Of a stretch of DNA of 38,102 nt, positions 32,568 through 38,102 are shown in pieces. The notes under the pieces were generated by a model that was not told the DNA's origin, ran no database searches, and saw only the letters and a list, made by a program, of their open reading frames with translations. The stretch's first letter is position 1; each line of letters begins with the position of its first letter. This DNA comes from Burkholderiaceae bacterium (GTDB lineage Bacteria > Pseudomonadota > Gammaproteobacteria > Burkholderiales > Burkholderiaceae_D): contig VERA01000020.1 in NCBI GenBank assembly GCA_018882935.1, positions 1 to 38,102 of the forward strand. Reading direction: 5' to 3'. The position numbers and the translations under genes are program-made.

Positions 32568-33005
32568 ATGCCAACTTACACCATCTCGGCTCAGCAGGGT
32601 CGCCTCAGCGACAATCAAAAATCCTCGCTGGCGGCGGCGATAACCGATATCCATTGCCAGCTGACAGGCGCACCAAAGTATTTTGTTCAGGTGATTTTTG
32701 TTGATGTACCCAAGAATAATTATTTTGTCGCTGGCAAGCTTCTTGCGCATGACAATATTTTTGTTCACGGACAGATTCGGGCCGGCAGGCAGCTTGAGCT
32801 CAAGCAGCAGCTTATTGTGGCCATAATGGCATCGACAGCAGCGATCGCCGAGACTGATTCTGCAAGTGTGCAGGTGTACATCCTCGACGTGCCTGCTCAG
32901 CAAGTCGCCGAGTGGGGGCGTATCTTGCCGCTCCCCGGCGACGAAGCTGGCTGGGACGCCGAAACCCCCGCCAGTATTCGTGAGCGAATGAACCGGCTGC
33001 TTTAA
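32568..33005 (+). CDS. Tautomerase superfamily protein with the full cis-CaaD catalytic set
   Basis: The 145-residue protein begins Met-Pro, and Met removal exposes the catalytic proline. Numbering from that Pro, the six residues needed by cis-3-chloroacrylic acid dehalogenase are all at the exact family positions: Pro1, His28, Arg70, Arg73, Tyr103 and Glu114. Length also fits cis-CaaD/Cg10062. Possible activities are hydration/dehalogenation of acrylates or acetylenecarboxylates, or a promiscuous tautomerase; the sequence alone cannot decide. It probably shares a transcript with PsiE. No good ribosome binding site is present. Confidence 0.85.
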   Translation: MPTYTISAQQGRLSDNQKSSLAAAITDIHCQLTGAPKYFVQVIFVDVPKNNYFVAGKLLAHDNIFVHGQIRAGRQLELKQQLIVAIMASTAAIAETDSASVQVYILDVPAQQVAEWGRILPLPGDEAGWDAETPASIRERMNRLL

Positions 33006-33217
33006 CACCCGTCTCGCCGGGGCACTCACGGCCTTGGCGGGCCACGGAGTGTGTCTAGTAAAATTTCGTTTTGTAGTGTAAATTCATAATTACAGTTTCA
33101 GGCATCGTCAATTCTTCCGGGTTGCGACGGTCAATGTGCTTGCACTGTCATATCTCTTCCGCGCATAGGGTTGCTGATGCTCGCGCGTTGCTGCCTGTGC
33201 TTACTAAAGGAGTTGCC

Positions 33218-33466
33218 ATGAATGCCTACATCGTGTCTTTCCTCGTCTTGGGCGCTGTTTTTGGATTGGCAAGTTTTCCGATCCGTCATTTTTTCAGTGA
33301 GGGCCCGCATAAAGCCGAAGACGCCGATCACCCGCACACGCTGGGAAGCCGGGTGTTTTGGGCGATGGTGTGCACCTTTCTGTGGCCGATGATGATACTG
33401 ACTGGAATAAACTCCGCTTTGATTATCGCTAGGCGCAAACGGCAGCAAAGACTGATCGATGCATGA
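33218..33466 (+). CDS. Small membrane protein, unknown
   Basis: The ATG at 33218 has AAAGGAG at good spacing and gives an 82-residue protein. It has two hydrophobic helices (about residues 2-20, AYIVSFLVLGAVFGLASF, and 46-68, VFWAMVCTFLWPMMILTGIN) joined by an acidic, His-containing loop, with a basic tail (ARRKRQQR). No family is recognised. A longer in-frame start at 33122 has no ribosome binding site. Confidence 0.65.
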   Translation: MNAYIVSFLVLGAVFGLASFPIRHFFSEGPHKAEDADHPHTLGSRVFWAMVCTFLWPMMILTGINSALIIARRKRQQRLIDA

Positions 33467-33501
33467 GGTGTTGAATCCGCAATAATCCGGAACATTAAAT
33501 A

Positions 33502-33873
33502 ATGCTTATCCGACGCTGCACCCCACTTTTTTTAGGCTTATTCATCGGCTACGCTGGCATCATAAATGCCGCTGAAGAGAATGCGCTCGCCGCAGGCCCG
33601 CAGCTAAAAAAAGCGATCGCTGGTAATACTGTGCAGGGTTCGATGGACGGGGCCGGGAAGTACACCGAATTTTATGCAAAGGACGGCACGGTGCGCAGCA
33701 AAGATTACCAAGCAAAGTGGTCAATAGAGGGCGACACCATGTGCTGGGTCTATACCGGACAGCCGAAAGATTGTTGGCGCGCGTCTATCAAGGGCAATCA
33801 AATCAAGTGGATCAAAGACGGCAAGGTTCAAGGCACGGGTACGATTGTGCAGGGAAACAGTAACCGCTATTAA
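33502..33873 (+). CDS. Small exported beta-rich protein, unknown
   Basis: The 123-residue product has a signal peptide (about residues 1-23, cleavage after INA). A compact domain with repeated short strands follows: GKYTEFYAKDGTVRSKDY, AKWSIEGDTMCWVYTG, DCWRASIKGNQIKWIKDG. The two cysteines around residues 80-90 should be disulfide-bonded. It resembles DUF995-type periplasmic proteins, but this is a loose impression. The gene follows the small membrane protein on the same strand (35-bp gap). Confidence 0.65.
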   Translation: MLIRRCTPLFLGLFIGYAGIINAAEENALAAGPQLKKAIAGNTVQGSMDGAGKYTEFYAKDGTVRSKDYQAKWSIEGDTMCWVYTGQPKDCWRASIKGNQIKWIKDGKVQGTGTIVQGNSNRY

Positions 33874-33941
33874 ATATCAAACAGTACACCAGATTGCGGC
33901 CGGGGCAGTGGCCATCACCGCTGGTTAGTACGTACATTTGA

Positions 33942-34703
33942 TCACGGCGCTGGCAATCGAAAAACCACCACATGTTGCCAGGGCAAAGTAGAGTCTGAGC
34001 GCTCGAAAATCAAGCCTGCGTCTTGTGCTTCTTTTCTAACTTGCGCTACCGTCATGGTGTGTAATGTCTTAATGGGTACCGATTTGTCGTTCGCTCGGTA
34101 CTCCACAAAGATCACCCGACCACCCGGCTTTACTGACTTCATCAAATTTTGCAAAAACTCTCGCGGAAATTCAAGCTCATGATAGACATCGACCATAATC
34201 GCCATGTCGAGCGTCGCTGGCGGTATATTGGGCGACGTTGACGAGGACTGACTAACCATCAACTGATTCTTGCCAAATTGTTTGGCTCGAGAGCTTAAGT
34301 AATTCACCATTTCAGGTTGAATATCAACCGCCCAAACCTGACCTTCGGGCTTGATGCGGTTCAACATCAGTACGCTCAAGCGTCCGGTACCTGCGCCAAT
34401 ATCACCAACTTTCATGCCGGGTTTTAGCTGCAACAGGTCGATCAGCTGATCCAGGCCTTCCTCGGTTTTTCGCTCAGGGCGTTCGAGCCACTCAGCACCT
34501 TCCCAGCCCATGATCTGAGCGATTTGGCGACCACAATATCGCTTCATAATTCCGTCGGGGTGACCAGATTTCAGCTGCTCGTATTGACACCGACTATTGC
34601 CAGCATCAATAGCGTGCACCTCAACCATAAACACGCCAAGACTAAGACTGAGCAATAGCGATGCAAGCAAGTTATTCAAACGATCGGAAATGAAAATCTT
34701 CAT
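33942..34703 (-). CDS. Class I SAM methyltransferase with N-terminal signal sequence
   Basis: From the ATG at 34703 (253 residues; an in-frame ATG at 34736 is also possible) the protein opens with a signal-like segment (NNLLASLLLSLSLGVFMVEVHA). MKRYCGRQIAQIMGWEGAEW and LERPERKTEEG then follow, and a normal SAM-binding Rossmann domain: VGDIGAGTGRLSVLML (motif I), VWAVDIQPEMV, MAIMVDVYHELEFP, PGGRVIFVEY. The ERPER block is seen in a widespread family of signal-bearing methyltransferases. How SAM would be supplied outside the cytoplasm is unclear, so membrane tethering is possible. It is divergent from arsR. Confidence 0.82.
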   Translation of the reverse strand: MKIFISDRLNNLLASLLLSLSLGVFMVEVHAIDAGNSRCQYEQLKSGHPDGIMKRYCGRQIAQIMGWEGAEWLERPERKTEEGLDQLIDLLQLKPGMKVGDIGAGTGRLSVLMLNRIKPEGQVWAVDIQPEMVNYLSSRAKQFGKNQLMVSQSSSTSPNIPPATLDMAIMVDVYHELEFPREFLQNLMKSVKPGGRVIFVEYRANDKSVPIKTLHTMTVAQVRKEAQDAGLIFERSDSTLPWQHVVVFRLPAP

Positions 34704-34764
34704 TGAAGATGAGGGCGTGAGGATGGATGAACACATTGAGTGCTTTAGTATATCTGAGGCGTCC

Positions 34765-34854
34765 GATCTGTCCCGTGCGACAGATCTATCCGGAGTAACC
34801 GATCTATCCGGAGCACCGCATCTATTCGAAGCACCGCATCTATCCGAAGCGTAG
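34765..34854. repeat. 18-bp tandem repeat, five units
   Basis: Five adjacent 18-bp units begin at 34765, 34783, 34801, 34819 and 34837, with consensus (G/C)ATCTATCCGGAGCACCG and a few changes per unit. They lie in the gap between the methyltransferase and arsR. As the unit is a multiple of three, one plus-strand frame reads a six-residue repeat (TDLSGA, PHLSEA), but no convincing gene contains it. Confidence 0.92.
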
Positions 34855-34893
34855 CGTCATTCATCTCATCGGCTACATGTCATGGCGTTGTCA

Positions 34894-34919
34894 CATATTT
34901 CTATATAATTGGAAATATG
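34894..34919 (+). promoter_or_regulatory. arsR promoter and operator, leaderless start
   Basis: The perfect inverted repeat CATATTTC (34894-34901) / GAAATATG (34912-34919) flanks a TATAAT -10 element (34904-34909). The right arm contains the arsR ATG (34917-34919). With the -10 ending seven bases before the start codon, the mRNA should begin at or next to the AUG. An ArsR dimer bound here would cover the -10. No clear -35 was found. Confidence 0.65.
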
Positions 34920-35246
34920 AACAACGATAACGCTATTCGCGTTTTTTTGGCACTCGGCCAAGAAACCCGACTGAATATCTTTCGCTTGATCGTCCAGAGG
35001 GGCGATACAGGTCTCACACCCTCCGAGCTGATCGAAAAGCTAGGCATACCAAATGCCACACTGAGCTTCCATCTTAAAGAGCTTGCTCGCGCCGAACTAC
35101 TGTTGGTTGAGCGCCAGAGCCGCAACCTGATCTACCGACCCAACGCCAAACTTGTACAGACTCTGAGCAGCTTCTTACTTGAAAACTGTTGTGGCGGGCA
35201 GCCTTGCGCACCACGTCGGAAAAAAATCAAAGGAGCAACCACTTGA
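34917..35246 (+). CDS. arsR: ArsR-family arsenic-responsive repressor
   Basis: The 109-residue protein has the ArsR winged HTH: FLALGQETRLNIFRLIV, LTPSELIEKLGIPNATLSFH, LKELARAELLLVERQSRNL. The metalloid site is C-terminal (Cys91, Cys92 and Cys97 in ENCCGGQPC), as in the Acidithiobacillus-type ArsR, instead of the CxC in the DNA-binding helix of the E. coli type. As(III) binding should release the operator and induce arsC and acr3. No ribosome binding site precedes the ATG; a leaderless mRNA is likely. Its TGA overlaps the TTG start of arsC. Confidence 0.93.
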   Translation: MNNDNAIRVFLALGQETRLNIFRLIVQRGDTGLTPSELIEKLGIPNATLSFHLKELARAELLLVERQSRNLIYRPNAKLVQTLSSFLLENCCGGQPCAPRRKKIKGATT

Positions 35247-35731
35247 AAACTTTCAATATTTTATTTTTATGTACTCATAACTCGGCTCGCTCGGTGATTG
35301 GTGAGGCACTTGCGTCGATGGACCCGAGTAAGCGCTTCGTTGGCTTTTCCGCCGGCTCTACCCCCGGCACCAACGTTAACCCGTTCGCCGCTGAAATTGC
35401 CGAAATGTTGGGCTATCCGGCAGCAAAACTTCGCTCTAAAAGCTGGGATGAATACGCCTTACCTGGTGCCCCGAAAATGGATTTCATCATCACGGTCTGT
35501 GACAACGCAGCCGGCGAGGTCTGTCCGATCTGGCCGGGTACGCCGGTAACGGCGCATTGGGGTTTTCCCGACCCATCGCAAGTGCAGGGGAGCGATGAGG
35601 CGAAGCGGCAAGCTTTCAGGGAAGTCATGCTGGGTCTGCGTAAACGAATTGAATTATTCGCATCGCTGCCAATCGAAAAACTCGATCAAATGAGTTTGCA
35701 GTCGGAATTACAAAAGCTGGGAAAAGTATGA
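35243..35731 (+). CDS. arsC: Arsenate reductase, LMW phosphatase (thioredoxin-type) family
   Basis: From the TTG at 35243, which overlaps the arsR stop and has AGGAG seven bases upstream, the protein has 162 residues. The P-loop is CTHNSAR (nucleophile Cys10, Arg16) and the redox relay cysteines are Cys86 and Cys94 in VCDNAAGEVCP, followed by HWGFPDPS with the general-acid Asp. It reduces arsenate to arsenite with thiol regeneration. Longer in-frame starts would overlap arsR coding sequence and are rejected. It is coupled to the exporter by a 4-bp ATGA overlap. Confidence 0.93.
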   Translation: MKTFNILFLCTHNSARSVIGEALASMDPSKRFVGFSAGSTPGTNVNPFAAEIAEMLGYPAAKLRSKSWDEYALPGAPKMDFIITVCDNAAGEVCPIWPGTPVTAHWGFPDPSQVQGSDEAKRQAFREVMLGLRKRIELFASLPIEKLDQMSLQSELQKLGKV

Positions 35732-36762
35732 CAATTTTCGAGCGCTTTTTAACTCTCTGGGTTCTGCTGTGTATTGTCATTGGTATTTTACTCGGCCAGT
35801 TTTTTCCAGAGGCTTGCCAGGCAATCGGTGCAATAGAAGTTGCTCAAGTCAATTTGCCGGTCGGCTTGCTCATTTGGGTGATGATCATTCCGATGCTCGT
35901 CAAGGTTGATTTTGGCGCGCTGCATCAGCTACGCCGTCATGTACGCGGTATTGGCGTCACGCTGTTTGTCAATTGGCTGATTAAGCCGTTTTCAATGGCG
36001 CTGTTAGGCTGGATTTTTATCCGCCATCTGTTCGCACCGTTGCTGCCGAGTGAGCAAATTGATAGCTATTTGGCTGGTCTGATCCTGCTCGCTGCTGCGC
36101 CTTGTACTGCGATGGTATTCGTATGGAGCCGCCTCACCAATGGCGACCCATTATTTACTTTGTCTCAAGTTGCGCTGAACGACAGCATTATGGTGTTTGC
36201 CTTTGCGCCTATTGTTGCGCTGCTGCTTGGAATGTCGTCCATCGTGGTGCCCTGGGAAACGCTACTGACTTCAGTAGTTTTGTACATCGTCATTCCCGTC
36301 GTTTTGGCCCAGGTGTGGCGTCGCTATCTACTCGCCCGCGGCCATGAAAGCTTTGACGCCGCAATGCAGCGGGTTGGGCCAGTATCAATCGCTGCGCTGC
36401 TGCTGATGCTGATTCTCTTATTCGCATTTCAGGGCCAAGCGATTCTGCGCCAACCGCTGGTGATTGTTTTACTCGCTGTACCGATTCTGATTCAGGTGTT
36501 TTTTAATGCCGGCTTAGCTTATTGGCTCAACAGAAAAATGGGTGAATCGCATGCGGTTGCTTGTCCCTCTGCGCTGATTGGTGCATCGAACTTCTTTGAA
36601 TTAGCGGTGGCGGCCGCTATCAGCCTGTTTGGATTCGAGTCCGGTGCAGCGCTAGCCACTGTGGTGGGCGTATTGATCGAAGTACCGGCGATGTTGCTGG
36701 TGGTCCGAATCGTTAATCGGAGCAAGGTATGGTACGAGAGGCCAGCTGAATCGAACGCGTGA
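35728..36762 (+). CDS. acr3: Arsenite efflux permease, ACR3 family
   Basis: The 344-residue protein has about ten transmembrane helices and the ACR3 hallmarks: LPVGLLIWVMIIPMLVKVDF, LAAAPCTAMVFVWS with the essential Cys126, LNDSIMVFAFAPI, IGASNFFELAVAAAI, and Glu318 in GVLIEVPAML. It extrudes arsenite produced by ArsC using the proton gradient. Last gene of arsR-arsC-acr3, with overlapping stops and starts throughout. No ArsA, ArsD or ArsH is present. Confidence 0.95.
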   Translation: MTIFERFLTLWVLLCIVIGILLGQFFPEACQAIGAIEVAQVNLPVGLLIWVMIIPMLVKVDFGALHQLRRHVRGIGVTLFVNWLIKPFSMALLGWIFIRHLFAPLLPSEQIDSYLAGLILLAAAPCTAMVFVWSRLTNGDPLFTLSQVALNDSIMVFAFAPIVALLLGMSSIVVPWETLLTSVVLYIVIPVVLAQVWRRYLLARGHESFDAAMQRVGPVSIAALLLMLILLFAFQGQAILRQPLVIVLLAVPILIQVFFNAGLAYWLNRKMGESHAVACPSALIGASNFFELAVAAAISLFGFESGAALATVVGVLIEVPAMLLVVRIVNRSKVWYERPAESNA

Positions 36763-37104
36763 CGGTGATCAGATAACAGATTTATTAGCTCAACTTGGTG
36801 CATCAACCGCAAAGTGTTTACGTAACCGGGTTGTGGCGGTCAGCGAGTGATAATAAGCGAAGGCGAATTATTACTTTATTAATGTACATGCCCTACCGCA
36901 ACGGTAGCCGGTCGTGTATATTGCAATGTCGTGATACTCGGAATAGCCGATAGGTCTGCTATCGACCGCTTTAACGCGTGCGGAAATTGCTCTCGTAACG
37001 ATAGTGATTCGACAGGCTCAACCAAGAGTAATAACTAGGGAAATCCGATGAACGGAGTTATTCCATTCATCACAACGCCCATAAAATAAAACTCGGAGGC
37101 CCAA
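36763..37104. other. Intergenic region before the calpain-like gene
   Basis: About 340 bp without a gene. CTACCG-CAA-CGGTAG (36893-36907) and TAATAA/TTATTA (36851-36873) are short inverted repeats without T runs, perhaps ending the ars transcript. AATAACT/AGTTATT (37030-37062) precedes the protease start. A GGAGG at 37095-37099 is the ribosome binding site of the next gene. TTCGACAGGCTCA near 37008 resembles a common bacterial intergenic repeat half-site, but only one copy is present. Confidence 0.5.
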
Positions 37105-38102
37105 ATGTCATCAATTGAGCAGAATTCTGATTCGTCCGCGGTGAAATCGTTTTTGAATAACGATACACCGGTGCAATCGAACTGGAGTGACACGCTTAAA
37201 ACGAGTTCACTGAAGACTTTGTTAGCAGGTAAATCCTCGCTCACCCATGCTGACATGCTTGCGATGTTTAATGCCGCCGTTCCCGAAGGCGGCAGCGTGA
37301 CGCCGGACTTGATGGATGATCTTCAATATCTTGTAAAGGTCAGCAAGTCGCTATTAGAGCCACTGGGTAGTACCAAAGCAGAATACCTAAGCTACCTGCT
37401 AGGACAAATTGTCAATGGTTCTTTGGCTAATGCGCAATTCACCGGCGGTGGACCATCGCCGCAAAACCTGGGTAATTTGTCTAGCGAGATGAGCAAGGCC
37501 GGTTTTGATCAGTTGTGGCAGAGCTGGCTGCTTGGTAGCGATATGCCGGCGCCGGAGTTTGGGGGCGACACGGCTAACCCCGCGGCCAAGCCACAGACAG
37601 GTACTTACGCAACTTATACTCAACCGCTTTTTACGGCTAATGGAGCGCTTGCAACTGAGGTGCAGCAAGGCGGTATGGGGGACTGCTATCTGCTTGCAGC
37701 GATGATTGCATTAACCGATACCAAGCCAGGCCTGATCGAATCGATGTTTGTGGATATGGGGACCTTCGGCGGGAATCGCCTCTGGGGTGTTCGCTTTTAC
37801 GATGGCGATGGTAAGCCTGTGTGGGTAACGGTCAATGATAAGTTACCAAGCCGTGACGGTAGTAGCGATTTGGCGCAGCTGATGATCGGCAAGTCGGGTG
37901 ACGCGGAGGGCGAGATCTGGGTGCCCATGCTTGAAAAGGCATATACACAGCTGAACGAAACTGGCGTCTTGGCGCGTAAAAACGCGGGCAAGAATGTGTA
38001 TTCCGCCATCGAAGGTGGATTTGGCGATGCAATGCAGACCTTGGCAGGCGGTGCGCGCGTCGTGTCTTATGCTGACAAGGCCTATGCTTACCCCACCAAA
38101 GT
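37105..38102 (+). CDS. Calpain-family (C2) cysteine protease, 5' part
   Basis: The reading frame is open from the ATG at 37105 (GGAGG five bases upstream) to the window edge, giving 332 residues. An N-terminal helical region of about 170 residues, rich in Ser and Asn and without a signal peptide, precedes the calpain catalytic domain. That domain shows Gln188 (oxyanion) and Cys194 (nucleophile) in QGGMGDCYLLAAM, then WVTVNDKLPS and EIWVPMLEKAYTQL. The catalytic His and Asn would lie beyond the edge. Bacterial calpain-like proteases are scattered and often secreted; substrate and activation (calcium) are unknown. Confidence 0.88.
   Translation, partial: MSSIEQNSDSSAVKSFLNNDTPVQSNWSDTLKTSSLKTLLAGKSSLTHADMLAMFNAAVPEGGSVTPDLMDDLQYLVKVSKSLLEPLGSTKAEYLSYLLGQIVNGSLANAQFTGGGPSPQNLGNLSSEMSKAGFDQLWQSWLLGSDMPAPEFGGDTANPAAKPQTGTYATYTQPLFTANGALATEVQQGGMGDCYLLAAMIALTDTKPGLIESMFVDMGTFGGNRLWGVRFYDGDGKPVWVTVNDKLPSRDGSSDLAQLMIGKSGDAEGEIWVPMLEKAYTQLNETGVLARKNAGKNVYSAIEGGFGDAMQTLAGGARVVSYADKAYAYPTK

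Noticed and set aside
34597-34854. Rightward ORF encoding six-residue repeats
   Set aside because: No ribosome binding site, overlaps the methyltransferase start on the other strand, and the repeat coding follows simply from an 18-bp unit being divisible by three.
37005-37025. TTCGACAGGCTCA-like segment
   Set aside because: Resembles a half-site of common intergenic repeats, but no second copy was found in the window, so a repeat family cannot be claimed.

Overview
The window reads as a chromosomal segment of a free-living, probably environmental gammaproteobacterium. GC content is moderate, operons are short with frequent strand changes, and the families present (UPF0149/SEC-C, UPF0114, PsiE, DUF6279 lipoprotein, NodT-type RND efflux, DUF2237, DUF6671) are typical of that class. 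The genus cannot be fixed from this sequence. No rRNA, tRNA, CRISPR array, insertion sequence or phage gene was seen.

Layout. 1-3.3 kb: the 5' part of a FAD-dependent oxidoreductase, a MORN-repeat protein, DUF2237, a small secreted protein, a MerR-type regulator and a DUF2892 protein. 3.5-9.2 kb: a complete RND efflux operon (outer membrane factor, adaptor, pump). 9.2-10.4 kb: a small unknown protein and a UPF0149/SEC-C protein. 10.4-15.6 kb: two divergent units. The leftward unit is DUF2141, SDR, metallo-beta-lactamase-fold hydrolase and alpha/beta hydrolase; the rightward unit is glutathione transferase and SDR. 15.7-19.5 kb: globin, small HTH protein, DUF6671, a WHG-type TetR regulator and a membrane protein. 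19.7-25.6 kb: DUF6279 lipoprotein, cytochrome P450 divergent from a FAS1/MaoC-like hydratase, an NAD-dependent epimerase, a 42-residue membrane peptide, a YpjD-like protein and a lipoprotein. 25.6-33.9 kb: small single-gene units, including a hydroxyacid dehydrogenase, UPF0114, LysR with a divergent exported nitroreductase, SDR, bactofilin, PsiE and a cis-CaaD-like tautomerase. 33.9-36.8 kb: a signal-bearing methyltransferase, then an arsR-arsC-acr3 arsenic operon. 37.1 kb to the end: the first 332 residues of a calpain-family cysteine protease.

The most interesting signal is a putative TetR regulon. A TTGACA-N-TGTCAA palindrome overlaps the -35 of the TetR gene's own promoter at 18.09 kb. 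Two related palindromes, 21 bp apart centre to centre, lie between the divergent DUF2141 and GST operons at 14.04-14.07 kb, and each overlaps a plausible -35 for one direction. Directly downstream of the rightward promoter is a decayed fragment of a TetR gene whose surviving codons match the N-terminus of the intact TetR 4 kb away. The simplest reading is that this regulator, or a sister copy, once stood at the head of the GST operon, and that the intact regulator may still control both divergent operons.
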